A stretch of 64,000 nt of DNA from Limnanthes douglasii subsp. nivea. Its lineage: Eukaryota; Streptophyta; Magnoliopsida; Brassicales; Limnanthaceae. Below are positions 1 to 12,142 of the stretch, piece by piece; within the stretch, counting starts at the first letter, position 1, and the number at the start of each line of letters is the position of its first letter. Below the pieces are notes generated by a model. It made no database searches and was not told the origin of the DNA. It saw only the letters and a list, made by a program, of their open reading frames with translations. The position numbers and the translations under genes are program-made. Location of the stretch: contig JAUPFV010000005.1 of NCBI GenBank assembly GCA_036936605.1, forward strand, positions 228,437,770 through 228,501,769, in the 5' to 3' direction.

Positions 1-149
1 CCTGTTCTTACATAATACACTTGTTAGGTACTACAATAATTGCCAACAAAACTAGGAATACTTATTCACCATTACTAGACGATAGGGAGGTATAATTAGG
101 GTTAGTTTTATTTACCTAGATATACCATGCCTTTGGACGTAGTTGAATA

Positions 150-835
150 CATTGTATAGGTGGTATATGCGGGTTTACTATCCTGTTGGATGCTTGGATT
201 TATGATCATTTTATTTGGTTGAGGAGTCTGTTGTACATCGAATTTGCTATCACTTACCGTATATTTCTTGCTATGCACCGTTGTTATGTTAGATTATCCT
301 AGACGTTGCCGTTATCTGACACACCCTAGCTGTGTTTTGCAAGACTGATGTAAGTTTCAATTAACACAATCAAATGTAAATTTCATTTATTTATACTAAC
401 TTTAATATATAGTCACTTTTAAATATCGTTGTAGATCACATTTATTCCATATGGCTATCTACAATATGTTAGGCCGTTTCAAGAAGTCAGTTGGATCAAT
501 CCTACCTTAAGGTCATAGGACGTAATAGTCGTACTATACAGAGCATGTGACACATCAGAGTGGGGAACATTTAGATGATATCATGCCCTTCATGTATTCC
601 GTTGTCCAAGAAAGTAGGTAGAAAAAATGGCTTTAAGTTTCCATGAGATCCTAGGATTTGGAAGACTTGGCAGCATCATCTTTTCATGATATGCACTCAA
701 GGTACTGCGGAAGACGCTTTAGATCGGATACTGGAATTTTTACCACGTATTGATACGATGACGACGAATGAGAAAGTCGATACATTAGAGTAGCGTCTCA
801 ATATAGTCGAGCGTTATCGAGGTCGTGTTTAGATC
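150..835 (+). pseudogene. Decayed coding relic, possibly a plant-mobile-domain (aminotransferase-like) gene
   Basis: The plus strand reads as former protein interrupted by stops. One stretch near 168-340 includes LLDAWIYDHFIWLRS; a second near 440-640 includes LYRACDTSEWGTF; a third near 660-830 includes WQHHLFMICTQGTAEDALDR. A GTAAGT donor near 351 and a TTGTAG acceptor near 434 bracket an AT-rich stretch that would be an intron between the first two blocks. The WIYDHF and YRACDTSEWG flavour resembles plant mobile domain proteins, which are often carried by Mutator-type transposons, but this is from memory of the family and is weak. At least five in-frame stops make it non-functional. Confidence 0.35.
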
Positions 836-840
836 GTAGT

Positions 841-1560
841 TCTCTTTTTTTATTACTTCTTTGACTTTTTTTATGATCATCATGTGCTAATAATTTTTTC
901 TTAATGATTTTTTATAGTTATCATATGTGTTTTTGTTTGTTTGTGAGTACTTTGTTTGCTTGGTAAATACAAGATTAAAGCATCACACTAAAAGTAACCA
1001 AAACTATCATAATTTTTTTAACATATGCTTTTAAACATAAAGAACAAGTATATTGAAGATAAATTGAAAGTTACATCATAAACTGAATAACATCAAAAGA
1101 AAATATGATGAACAAAAACAAAAAATACTGAAAATCCCACAACATATGCGATATAATGTAAAACATCCCATGTTATATTCAAAATATTCACTCATGTCTA
1201 AATTTTAGAGCCAAAATATAAGCCTTGTATCGCACAAGAAATGTTACCAAAACACACAGGATCACATAAACTGTGTGGCGCAAGGCTAATATTTTGCCTC
1301 TGAAATTCAGACAAGAGGGAATGTTTCATGAAATTGTGAAACATTACATCGCATATGTTATGTGATTTACAGTATTTTTTGTTTTTGTTCATCGTATTTG
1401 CTTTCAATACAATATGAGATTAACTTATAAGATAAAAATACATAAAAACGCTCTCAATAGAAGATGATATTAACTTACAAATTGAGATAATATTACGGAA
1501 ACAAAATTAAACATGATAGTACACTAAACATTACAACTTACTAGTTGAAGTCATATACGA
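841..1560. other. AT-rich stretch, nothing recognised
   Basis: No reading frame with protein-like composition, no terminal repeats and no RNA gene were seen. The short minus-strand frame at 1198-1407 has no recognisable motif. Confidence 0.5.
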
Positions 1561-1639
1561 GGTTAAATTTTACAAGTGAGTAATTTACTTTCGCATCCGC
1601 TTGATCAACAAGACACTCATCCAAGTAAGTTACCATATC

Positions 1640-2480
1640 AATCGTAATGAAATCAATAATTTTCAACTGCCACGTGTGGAAAACCTTTTCCCTTAATACG
1701 CTAAGTCGAACACCAAACCATTGGTTAAGATTTCAATTTATTGAACCTGTTAAATACTTTAGCCCAACTGCGAGGAGGTGGAGATGGAGATCTTAGACGA
1801 CCCTGCATGTACATTCGACACAGAAATTCATCAAAAAATCATAGGTGGTCTCGATTTGACCTTGCTCTTAGATAAATTGGACGGCTTGAAGCAAGTGATT
1901 TTCATCATCAACGGTCCACTATATATCTAAGATAGCTCAAGTGTTTCTATAATACGATATTTGGTAGATGAATAAAATGACATGCTTCAGCAACTATATA
2001 AAGAGAAGTGAAAGTGGTATGCGGGATCTAACTTGACGAGAAATCTAACTTGGCGGTAAATCTTATTGTGCTGGAAATCAACGACACACAATAATTTGTA
2101 TTAGGTAGGATATCAACGATATGCGAGAATTCAAAGTAGGTGGTAGGATTATCATGTAATTGTAATCAATTGAATAAAAACATAAAGAGTAACTAAGTTC
2201 CAATGTAACATGTGAAAATTACATAATTAAATACGAGAGTATACTAACAAAATATACGATAAAACAAAGTATGATAATGTAAAGTAACATAATCAAACAT
2301 TATCCGCGGTTAGATCGGTAATATTTTGAGCTTCATTACGCCTCAGGGTCATGGCCGGAGTGATTTGAGTAAATTTTTTGAATCTACCATAGTACGGAAT
2401 CGACCATCATCTAGCCTTGTTGCTATAGTACCGACTCCATGCAGCGTATAATGGTGGCTACGATCCATCAGAAGAAGTGG
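1640..2480 (-). pseudogene. Unassigned decayed coding fragments
   Basis: Two blocks (about 1650-1930 and 2300-2480) have a base composition less AT-rich than the flanks and read on the minus strand as protein-like peptides, for example DEFLCRMYMQGRLRSPSPP and AAWSRYY followed by IPYYGRFKKFTQITPAMTLR. Stops interrupt both. I do not recognise the family. They may belong with the plus-strand relic at 150-835 as remains of one transposon, but the strand differs and nothing links them directly. Confidence 0.2.
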
Positions 2481-2489
2481 TAATATGTA

Positions 2490-5200
2490 CAATTAAATTT
2501 AAGAATTGCAGAGAAAATAAAAACTTAAAAATATAATAAAATATATAATTTCGTTGATATCTTACATTGTATGAAGTGGTTACTATGAACTAAACCAATT
2601 CTAATTTCTAGAATAGTTATCGAATAAATAGGTAGACGACCTTAGTAGATAAGTTAAACTAACTTGTAGAGAAATCAAAACCAACATAAGTGCTAAAATA
2701 AAAACGTAGCTTTGGATAAATATAAAAACATCAACTAAGCAAAACCATTATAGCAAGAACAATGAGTTAATGAGAAGTGAGATGTAACACTTGTTTCGCG
2801 AAGAACCTCAAACCATCCAAGTCATCTGTTATCTAAATGGTGTTTATAGTACAAATAACCTCAAGAGCCTTGGCGTTCTCCTCCTCTGTATTTTTTATAG
2901 CATGCTTCAAACCCTAAACATGCGTATCGACGACCTAAATCAACAAATAATAAATGTTAGATAAAAATACTGAAATAAACACGAAAATAATAATTATTAA
3001 TAACTAAATTATACAAAAAATAATAATAAAAACTAAATAAAGTTAATAGATTGGAAAATTAAAAAAAACTGAAAAACAATAAGAACTGCATCATAAATAC
3101 ATCGACTTTTCACCAATAGGAGAGACGTTACAAACCAATCATGTCATTCATCTTCCTCCCGATTGTGACAAAAAACATGAACATGAACAGTATCTTCTAA
3201 ATCCTTAATCCTAAAAATCCCAAATTGACAATATCTATAACAAATCTAAAGGAAACATTTAATAAAAAAATAATGCTGAGAGGTTAATTGATAATAGTTT
3301 AACTATTAATCGAGGTATTATGCGTTGGAATTCGCCAACATATCGTTTTATTTTTTTTCTAAAAGTTATTTAGGCGACTTTGTCTAACTTTGTCTAAATC
3401 AACTTACTCTCACACTAAATAAATGGTTAGTGTGATTCCCCTAGGTGGGAGACTTAAGAACTAAGCTGGAAGAGAAACATCAACTCGAATATTTTGGTCT
3501 ACGTCTAAATCTAATTTTAAATGTACAATTTTATAAATAACAAAAATAGGAATAATAAGCAGAGTCAACATTCTTGAGAGAGGGACTCTTTCCTCTCTAG
3601 AGATCTAATTTTTTTCATCCTACTTCTAATTTAGTCGTGGTTATGTTCTTACGTTTGGTTATAACCAACTCTATTTTGGCTAAAACAAAATTTACAGAAT
3701 ATATATTAGCCCCTAGGTCAAGGGCATTCTCAACATTATTCTATGGTTTCTAAGTCTCTAACGCCACTACTAGGTTCACTACTCGATTTTATCATCGTAT
3801 ACAAGGCACCGATTCAGATTTTTATAAGTTTTAGTCATCTGCCTAGCTTGCAGTGCAAGCACCAATTTCGTCACTATCCGAATCACTAATGTATCCACCG
3901 GTTAATTCATTAAGTTATTTCACTTGTGTTTGTTTTGTGGTAATGCGAGACATGTTTTGCATCGCATTATTGTATTTTCTATCTTTTTGTGGTAATAAAG
4001 TTACAGATATCTTTTTTTTATTTGGATCGTTATCCCGACAATTTCGATCATCTCACCGTTATTGTTATATTTGTAGTTAGGATGTATCTACTGATTTAGT
4101 TTATTTTTAGTATATTATGTGTTGTTCGGTGGTATATTTTTTTCTTACGGGATTGTTTGGATGATGTATATATGGAAAATGTTCTATTCTAATTTTATTT
4201 TTAGAGAGATGACACCAAAGATAGATACTCACGAACTATACTGTCATCTAATATCCAAACTATTATATATATTTAAATAAAACTTTACTCAATTAAATAA
4301 TTCACATTCAATATCCAATTTTTTCACAATATCTCAAATATTCATGCTTTATCAGAACCGCGTAACTATTTCTAATTCTTGAACCAAAGTTTTTTTTTCT
4401 TACATTTGATTTTTATTTCATTTTTTAAAAGGTCCATATTTTCAAAACGGAGTTTGGTAAAAATATCCAAAAGTATCATCGTCTTTGTTTTTTTAAGACA
4501 GATAAAACTAGATCCATGGATGGTATTTATAAATTATTTTACAAAACATCACCAATAACATATAAGTTCAATCTTGAGAGTTCTATACATTTTTAACCAT
4601 GAGAGTTTTGTACATTATGTTTCCAACCATGAGAGTTCTGTACATTTTTAACCGCAAAACAATTCTAAAATAAATTCTAAAAATATCATTAATGGATCTA
4701 CTTTGTTCATAAAAAAAAAGACGGTAGAACTTTCATACATTTTTTCTGAGCTACGGTTTGAAAAATACAAACTTTTTAAAATAAAAATTAAAAAAATAAG
4801 AAAAAGAAATTGGTTGAAAGAAGAAAAAAGGGTTACTAGTGGTTTTTCACCCTAGTGGAAGTATTTATTGGTAGTATGTAATTTTTAGATATTATGGGGT
4901 AATGAGATACTTAATTTAGTATTTATGCATACTTTTCTTTTATTTTTATTTATTTAATTTATTAAAAAAACTAATAATAATACTAGTTAATTAATAAAAA
5001 ATTAACTTTAATGAATCAAAATTTTGGTGATTTCTTTTATTAAATTTCTATTAAGTAAATAATGGAAGCAGCTATCAAATTATGCATAAAATTTGATTCA
5101 TCTAACTTTTTGAAAAACAATTAAAATAAATAAAAGGTGGATCTTATAAATACATGAGATATACCCTTACGAGTGGCATTAAGCCTTAAGAGAAAAAAAA
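2490..5200. other. AT-rich intergenic DNA, no gene seen
   Basis: Mostly A/T runs without a supported gene. A weak minus-strand peptide-like stretch lies near 2770-2950. The plus-strand frame at 3853-4080 has no motif. A short internal repeat at 4572-4655 is listed separately. Confidence 0.5.
4572..4655. repeat. Short degenerate tandem repeat, three units of 25-30 bp
   Basis: Three consecutive units share the core (C)TTGAGAGTT / CATGAGAGTTNTGTACAT followed by TTTTTAAC or a slightly longer variant. The middle unit is about 5 bp longer than the outer two. It is a small local duplication in AT-rich DNA with no sign of function. Confidence 0.6.
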
Positions 5201-5216
5201 AGTTTACGGTAGATGG

Positions 5217-5830
5217 TTAGCCCAAAATTAGGCAAAGCCGAAAAACAAAAATAGGACAAAAAGAATCCAAAGCGAGGAGGCCCGTAGAACCAAGAGTGGA
5301 AAAGCACTTGAAACTAGATATGTCAGCAGAGTAGCAGATGACGACTGCAACATAGCTAGAAAAGAGGGGTAAATACAAACAACATAGACAACAAAAGTAA
5401 GTTAGAGAAACGGTTACATCGGACAAACAACCCTGTTAGCAAAGAACCTGAATTTAAGGTTATAGAGCATACAGTGCGAAATTGCATAAGCCGAGGCAGG
5501 AGAGGATGCGCCAAATATTCTAGCACTCCACTTACATCACACATGGTAAGTAAACCCACCAACACAAGAACACCAAATGTGGAATATTTGAAAGGAAGTC
5601 GAGTTTGATGTCTCCTTAATCCAGGAAGGCCGATTATTAGAATTTATAATGAACCCAAGCTTGGAGCTGACAAAGTCACAAATGCTCTAAGTGAAGCTAC
5701 AATCATAAAAGACATGATTGATAGTTTCAGGGGTAGATGTATCTTGGGAGAAATTTAACTCCCAACTCAAAAGCATATCACGGGTGGACAACTTTCCCTG
5801 AATAGCAAGCCAAATGATTAAGGATTGACG
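5217..5830 (-). pseudogene. LINE zf-RVT C-terminal fragment (broken)
   Basis: Reading the minus strand, LWLAIQGKLSTRDMLLSW followed by ETINHVFYDC is the zinc-binding zf-RVT region found downstream of the reverse transcriptase in plant LINEs. Further on, two shifted frames (5356-5565 and 5217-5426) continue the hydrophobic, Cys-rich tail of that region. It is broken by frameshifts and encodes no complete protein. Confidence 0.6.
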
Positions 5831-6914
5831 AAGGATAATAAATTTATGTCATACTAACTCGTCCCAACACATTAGATGCGTGTATGAATGAAATTATAAA
5901 TGTCCTTAATTATGAACTTGGTTATTTTGATCTTAGTTATCAAGTATTGGACATCACTGTGAAGGATATTAGTGGAAAAGAGTGAGAGGATTATGTTGTT
6001 GATCTCCTAGAGATTGTTTTGGTTTCTAGCACTTGCAGCTCTTATATGAGATGGTCATTTCTAGATCCCATTCAGGATAATGTCTGACTATTTGAGATTC
6101 TTACCGAACGTTGAGTCATGAATGATACTCTTCCCATAATGGGTTACTAGATAAGTAGGGATGAGCCAAGGATCTTACCAGAAGAATATGGTATCCTCAT
6201 TATCGATCACCACCCTATACAAATTGCTAGCTAAAGGCCTAAGACGAAGCATTTTCCTCCACGTCCATGATAGAATAAAATTAATAATTAAAGACCAGAA
6301 TTTCTTGCTTTTAATTTTCTCAGAGTTAATCGACTTATCCCAGACAGAGTTTTCGTTTCTTATTAACTATTGACCACAAGTGTTTGTGGACGGCCGCTTG
6401 ATTCCACGTCTTTAGGTCTAGAATCCCAAAGTTACTCTCATACAAGGGCATGATACCAGTATACTAAGCCACTTTTGCACCTGTGACCTCCATCTCATGA
6501 CCATACTAGAGGAAATAACGGAAAAACTCAGAGATTTCTTTAAGATCTCTAGAAGGAAGAATGAAGATAGAAGACTAGTAAACCTGTCATGCGAAAAGAA
6601 ACGATTTTTATGAGCTAAAATCTACCTGCATAAGAGATATGTTTGGAAGCTCATAAGGTAATACGAGTAGTAATTTTATCCAAAAAGTATCGATAGTATT
6701 TATGGAAAAGTCGACCAATGATAAAAAGGACTCTAAGATAGTTAACAGGGAAAGAACCTACTTTGAAACCAAGAATATTAATCAAATCTGATCTTAACAA
6801 GGGGTTAATATCATAGAGAAAGATGTGGATCTTTTGGAGACTAACTTCAAGGCTACATATGTCAAAGAAATTATTAAGACCATCCTTGATGAGGTTGAGG
6901 GAGTTAATATCATG

Positions 6915-7740
6915 TCAACAAAAACTCATCAGATCATCTGCGAATGAGAGGTTGATAATCTTTAGCTTATGACACTTCCTATGAAAGTGAAAGTTTGCAT
7001 CATTACTTTTCTCCTTGAGGATACTAGAGATTACTTGCATAACCAATACAAATAAGAAATAGTACAAAAGATCACCCCGTCTCACACCTTTTATGCCATT
7101 GAGATTCCCTTGAAGGTCACCATTAATATTAATAGTGTATGAATGAGTACAGATAAATTGAATTATATAATAAATCATATGATCTGGAAAATTTATGGCC
7201 ACCAAGATGTTGAGAATAAGATTCCACCAAACGTTTGCAAAATATTTCATCAAGTTGATTTTAAGAGCGACCCTTGAGATTTTACAATTAGTGTGATAAC
7301 CCCTAAGGAGCTTTTAAGAGAGCCCTATGTTGTTCATATTATTACGACAAGCCATAAAATCTGATTTAAATTTTTTTAGTGAGATAATAGATAGAGTTTA
7401 TGATCCCGTCAGCCAAGATCTTGGAAATAATCTTGTAAACCACATTCCAACATCCATTTGGCCTAAAATCCTTGGAGAATGAGGTAGAATCCTTCTTCGA
7501 GATAAGGGAAATGGTGGTGGCATTCCACGAAGGCTCAAGATGACCAAAATTAAAGAATAGTGAGATCACATTGCAAGTATCTTTACCGATGATGTTCCAT
7601 GAGTTCTTGAAGAAACCCGTATTGAAGTCATCGGGACCCCGATGATTTATCGCTATCAATACTAAATATGGAACTTTTAATGTATAGACAAGTTATAGGA
7701 TGAATCATTGAAGACTTATTATGGTATTAACTTTTGAAGA
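6915..7740 (-). pseudogene. LINE reverse transcriptase fragment (broken)
   Basis: The upstream block 7366-7659 carries GPDDFNTGFFKNSWNIIG, matching the PGPDGF...FFK..W motif of plant LINE reverse transcriptases, followed by SLISKKDSTSFSKDFRP, the usual LIPK...DFRPI region. The next block 6915-7253 has GVRRGDLLYYFLFVLVM (from GVRQGDPLSPYLFVL) and LSFADDLMSFC, the FADD catalytic box. The blocks lie in different frames. Upstream of 7659 a shifted frame continues with IFSIDSDKSSG, placing the truncation near 7740. Confidence 0.75.
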
Positions 7741-8101
7741 TATAAGCGAAGAGATTCTAGCTAGTCTAGGGTAACCTGGGAGAGACCTAGATTCAAGAAG
7801 GCTGGAAAGTAGTTGAGTAAGATTTACAACTTGCAAAAGTCATTTGTAAACTTACCTTTTATGAGGTTATACTTTGGAATATTTCAAGAAGTTTCATATC
7901 ACTTTTAGTCTTCAATGCCATCCATCTAAAACACAATGGTATAGTTTCTTTAGATCTTCACTAATATTCAACGTATGTATGCTCAAGAAAACAATGGTTG
8001 CACAATAATAGAGAATTAGTATATGAATTACCATTTTTAATAAATTTTATTAAGTACATATATTTAAATTATTAATTTTCACAAATATCGAGACACAAAG
8101 A

Positions 8102-8332
8102 TTACTTTTGCAGTATATTTTCACTAATTAGCTTTTTATTTATTATTTCCATCCAATCATACTCATTGATTTTTGAAAAATCTTCAACATATTTGATTGT
8201 TGAAGTATCTAATCTTTCACTATATATTGTTAAAAGTAATATTGCGCAAAAATATAATATTGAGATTATAACTACATCTTTGATATCCTGTTCTTCTACT
8301 AAAACTGTAGCCAACTTGATTGCATCTTGCAA
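8102..8332 (-). pseudogene. Short relic resembling DUF1985 (Ulp1-type MULE cargo)
   Basis: A 76-codon minus-strand frame reads DAIKLATVLVEEQ near its start and STIKYVEDFSKINEYDWMEI near its end. The spacing of a (K)LATV helix and a V(E/D)D...N.Y.W segment recalls DUF1985 proteins, carried with Ulp1-type proteases by some plant Mutator-like elements. No protease part is nearby. The similarity is weak and remembered rather than computed. Confidence 0.25.
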
Positions 8333-8954
8333 AATACTTTGTAATTGTTACTTTTAATTGCTGAATACGTACAATTATGTTGCGTAAATAGATTATTTTA
8401 GCTGCGAAAAAAAATATTTTTGTTGCATAATCACTAGTAAATTTGTTGTGAAAACAGGTTTTGAATTGCTAAAATAAACAAAAATAAATAAATTTTACTA
8501 CGAATATCTTTTTTTTGTTATGCAAGAATCTTGAAAATATTTTGTAATGATTCTTGATTTTTGTACTTCATTTGAAGAATATTCAATTCCATTTTGTTCA
8601 TGTTAATGTTGATTTCCCCTAACTTGACTTCCAAAATGAGTATTACATCCTTTTTTCATCAGTTTAACACGTTTTACCATCAAACATAGAAACTTCATTC
8701 TTAGGGTCAAAATATTTTATTATTTATGTTTTGACATTCTAGCTCTTATTTAATTACTTAACGGCATGCTTACGGTTATATGAACCTCTAGTAAAATGGT
8801 AGAAATGTGTATTTTTTAAAGCATATAATGAACTTCTCCGTTTGGTGTTGAATCCAACAAATGAATTACAAGTAGAAATCTAATTTACAATATATTGTTT
8901 TTTTGTCATCATTTTTTACATGTAAAGGTAAAAAAAATACATGTAATTTAGTAT

Positions 8955-9712
8955 TTAAACTACTTTAAGTTAGCTGTGTAAAAGTTCTTTAAGGTTTAAA
9001 ATTTTAAAAAGAAGAGTCTGGGAACTAATTGTGTTTTGGATGTGTAAATAAGTACGATTTGGTTGCGTGATTTTTTAGATTTTTTTAGTTTGAAATACAA
9101 AAACAAAATTACTCTAGAAACGAATTATATTTGGGTGAATATACATGTGTAAATTGGTTGCGTTAAAACTTTGTATGGTTTGTAATACACAAAAGATTGT
9201 CTAGAAATTAACTATTAGTTAGGTGCGTAAATATATTTTAATTGGTTGCATACTTATTATTTTTTGTTTTGAAAAAAAATAGAAGTTTTTTTGAAAACTA
9301 ACTTGTATTTGGGCGCGTAAACGTTAAAATTGGTTGTATAAAATATTTTTTGTAGGTTTGAAATACAAAAAAAGTTTGTCTCGAAACTAATTGTATTTGG
9401 TGCGTAAATATGTTCAAATTAGCTACGTAAAAGTTTTTTTAGGTTTGAAAAAAATAAGAAAATTAGTTTAGAAACTAAATGTATTTGGATGTGTAAATAC
9501 GTTAAAATTTTCTTCGTAAAAACATTCTTTAGGTTTAAAATTAAAAAAAAAAGTTTTTCCAAGAAACTAACTGGATTTGTAAATATGTTGAAATTTGTTG
9601 TGTAAAATGTTTTTTAGGTTTGAAATATAAAAGCGAAATTTATTCACAAAACTAACTGTATTTGGGAGCGTAAATATGTTGAAATTGGTTGCATAAAAAC
9701 TTTTGTAGGTTT
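8955..9712. repeat. Degenerate minisatellite, about nine units of 86-93 bp
   Basis: A unit built of GAAACTAA(C/T)TGTATTTGG, then GCGTAAATATGTT, then AAATTGGTTGCGTAAAA, then TTTTAGGTTTGAAATAC recurs about nine times. The AGGTTTGAAATAC-type core falls near 8990, 9083, 9176, 9265, 9353, 9440, 9530, 9616 and 9706. Units have diverged through point changes and short indels. The array ends where a copia relic starts (about 9718). There is no coding potential. Confidence 0.75.
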
Positions 9713-9717
9713 CCACA

Positions 9718-10420
9718 CAACCACCAAATTAAGATTTAAAATATTCAGTTATCTTCATATTATTTGACTTCTTATATGTCAACAGATACCCTTTTGTTTG
9801 TTGCATATACTCGAGAACCCTTTTGAATGATTTCAAATGTTCCATTACTGGATTAGTTACATATATTTCTAATAGTTATGTAACAAAGGAAAATTATAAT
9901 CTTGTACAAACTTAAGTATATATCAGACTTCCGACTTTCGACTGCTGAAGTATATAAAATCTTTTGCATTTTCTCAATTACATATTTAATACTTAGATGT
10001 TGACTTAAACTTAATTTGTCTATTTTCGTAATAGGCGTATACAAGGTTTGCTATTTTACCATCCAAAATACTCCAACATACTATCTATATATGTTTTTGT
10101 TTATGATTTTCCCAGGATTCCACGGGAATGATTGTGTTGAATCTGGATTCTTAATACACATAGTTGCATCACCAACATTTTTCATATCAAATTTCTCTAA
10201 CATAAATCCTTTTGTAATATGTAACAGTTAGTTTCGTGGAAAAAAAATATGTTATCAGCATACATAACTAAAATTATGAGCCAACTCTCAGTAATATGTT
10301 TTTATACACAGTTCTCAACAAACTTTATCCCCAAACCAAAAGATATTATTTCAATAAGCTTATGGTAACACTACGAAAAAAGCATGTTTGAGTATATTAG
10401 TTCAAAGAACTAATATTATT
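9718..10420 (-). pseudogene. Copia reverse transcriptase / RNase H fragment (broken)
   Basis: ILVMYADNIFF is a decayed copia YVDD catalytic box. It is followed by MLEKFDMKNVGDATM (the F.MKDLG.A segment), TYIDSMLEYFGW, KLSLSQHLSIKYVIEKMQKI and SDIYLSLYK, in the order of copia RT thumb and RNase H. Near 9718-9870, MEHLKSFKRVLEYMQQTKGY matches the H(W/L)KA.KR.LRYL..TK motif. The active-site aspartate pair is changed (ADN). Confidence 0.75.
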
Positions 10421-10639
10421 TCATGTTCTAACGATTCCAAATGATCTGATAGCTCAGTATATTCGTTAGAATCCTTAAATTGAACATTGATTCCATTTTT
10501 AGTATCTCCATAGTCTAACGGTACTAAAATGATTGGTATTGTAATATAATCTTCTTATACTTGAGTATCTTTCAACGCTTGTTATTAAATTTTTCCCCTC
10601 CTCCCAAACTCAACATTCTCAAAAGAATCTTATTATTAT

Positions 10640-11590
10640 CGTCTCAGATGTACTTTTAGTGAAAGGATGATAAAATTTAAATCCTCTTGAATATTTTGAA
10701 TATTAAATAAAATAACAAATAACCATCTCAAGGTCTTTTTTCATTCGACCTATAAGACTTTTTATCACACGAACATCACTAAACATGCAAATACTTTATG
10801 ATAGGCTTGCGCCAAATCCAAAGTTCATATGGGGTTTAATTGTTTGCTTGTATTAGAATTATATTGAGATTATATCCAATATATTTGATAGCTTCATCCT
10901 ATAATGATGGTGGTAGAGTCAAATGACTAACCATATTGTTCATTATATCCTTAATGTGTAGTTTTCTTACTCATATACTTTATTTATGTTGGAAAAACCC
11001 CACATTGTATACAAAGAAACTACATTATATTTTTATAGGTACTCTGGATACAGTTCATGAAGTTGTTCATCTGAACCATCATATTTGTCATAGTATTCAT
11101 CTCCCAAATCATATTTGACGCGCTGAATTCTCCTACCAAGTTGTTTTTAACATCCATTTGAAAAACTATGAACCTATCTAGGACTTTTGATTTCTCATGA
11201 ATACTGAATAGATAGTTGCGTGGAAAAAACGCATCTATAATTAGTATAAAATAACAATGCTCATTCCATCATGGCTTTAGGTGCGATCATCATATATTGT
11301 TATTATAAATTCCAAGACTTCTTTAACCCTGAATGCACCTAACATTTTCACGTGGTCCACTTCTCTTAATACATTTGATGTAAGCAAAACGTCTAAATAA
11401 TCAAGAGGACCTAATAAACTTTGGCATCAAGTTAATCTATTTTTATCTTAGAAATATAATCAAAGTGTTTGTGTCAAAGATATCATGAAATTCAGTTATT
11501 GAATATATTGCACCTCTCATATTGTTATGTAAGTCATTTGATTATTTCCCAAAAGATATGAATATTCAAAAGTATCTTATATACGAAAAT
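10640..11590 (-). pseudogene. Copia integrase fragment (broken)
   Basis: Minus-strand peptides match the copia integrase catalytic core and C-terminus: HEKSKVLDRFIVFQ, then EYYDKYDGSDEQLHELYPEY (the (G)GEY...YDGSGEQ block), then PPSLxDEAIKYIGYNLN and TPYELWIWRKPIIKYLHV, the TPYELW.GRKPS..HL motif. Upstream, SHDGMS-like and YFI..IDA peptides fit the start of the core. Frame changes and stops separate these blocks, so no active integrase can be made. Confidence 0.7.
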
Positions 11591-11772
11591 ATATTAAATT
11601 ACTTGTAACGTCTTTCAAAGATAAGAAATGTCTACTAAGAAACAACAAATGGAAAAAAAATGGAAAAAAAAGCACAAACTGTCACTAAGGTTTCAGCACG
11701 TTATCATACCATGCATAGAAGTGAAAACATGGGTGGTTTGATCCATATCAACACATCATGATTGGTAGTTTT

Positions 11773-12137
11773 TGGTTTGGTTTATTTTGGACTAAGGGTA
11801 GTTTTGTAAAGTGTTTTAGTAACTTTTGGGTGTTTTTTGTTTAGTGTGGGGAGTAGTGAGATAATTAAGCATCCTGCTAGTATTAAATTATGATCACCCT
11901 CATTAATGAGAGTGGTTTGGGTATCTATGCCTTAATTATGGACCTCGGGCTTATTGGGTCGAGTTGTGAAAACGGGTCGAATTTAAAGACTCATTAGTGT
12001 TTAAGTAGATTAACAAATAACTTAGTCAAAAGTTATATATATTTGTCCTGTTCGGATTTATAGTGGTGCGATATGGTCTGAATTACCCCTGTTCGGATTA
12101 ATGGGGTAGGTTGTGTCTGCAAGATCTGAACTCATCA
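11773..12137 (-). mobile_element. Solo LTR of a Tat-related family, TSD GTTTT
   Basis: A 365-bp segment starts TGGTTTGG and ends AACTCATCA on the plus strand, and is flanked by perfect 5-bp duplications GTTTT (11768-11772 and 12138-12142). Its ends match those of the LTRs at 48712-49223 and 58814-59366: the first 29 bp align without gaps (TGGTNTGG...CT(A/G)AGGGTAG), the internal GAGTAG(T/A)GAGA(T/C)(A/G)ATTAAGC is shared, and so is the CTCATCA end. It lacks the 21-bp tandem array. By analogy with the full element it lies in minus orientation. A solo LTR with intact target duplication indicates insertion followed by LTR-LTR recombination. Confidence 0.8.
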
Positions 12138-12142
12138 GTTTT

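Larger units (their letters stand above)
5217..7740 (-). mobile_element. 5'-truncated L1-type LINE, reverse transcriptase to zf-RVT part
   Basis: On the minus strand the order is reverse transcriptase fingers and palm (about 7740-6915), connection region (6915-5830) and the zinc-binding zf-RVT region (about 5830-5217). Endonuclease and ORF1 are absent, so the copy is 5'-truncated near 7740, as expected from abortive target-primed reverse transcription. No clear poly(A) tail or target duplication was found. Frameshifts and stops are scattered throughout, so it is old. Confidence 0.75.
9718..11590 (-). mobile_element. Ty1/copia retrotransposon relic (integrase, RT, RNase H)
   Basis: Domain order along the minus strand is that of copia elements: Gag-pre-integrase scraps and integrase (about 11590-10800), a degenerate linker (10800-10420), reverse transcriptase (about 10420-10030) and RNase H (10030-9718). 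Neither LTR is recognised. It is much shorter than a full copia pol, so there are internal deletions, and stops occur every 20-40 codons. It is bounded by a minisatellite at its 3' side and lies next to a solo LTR of a different family. Confidence 0.75.
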
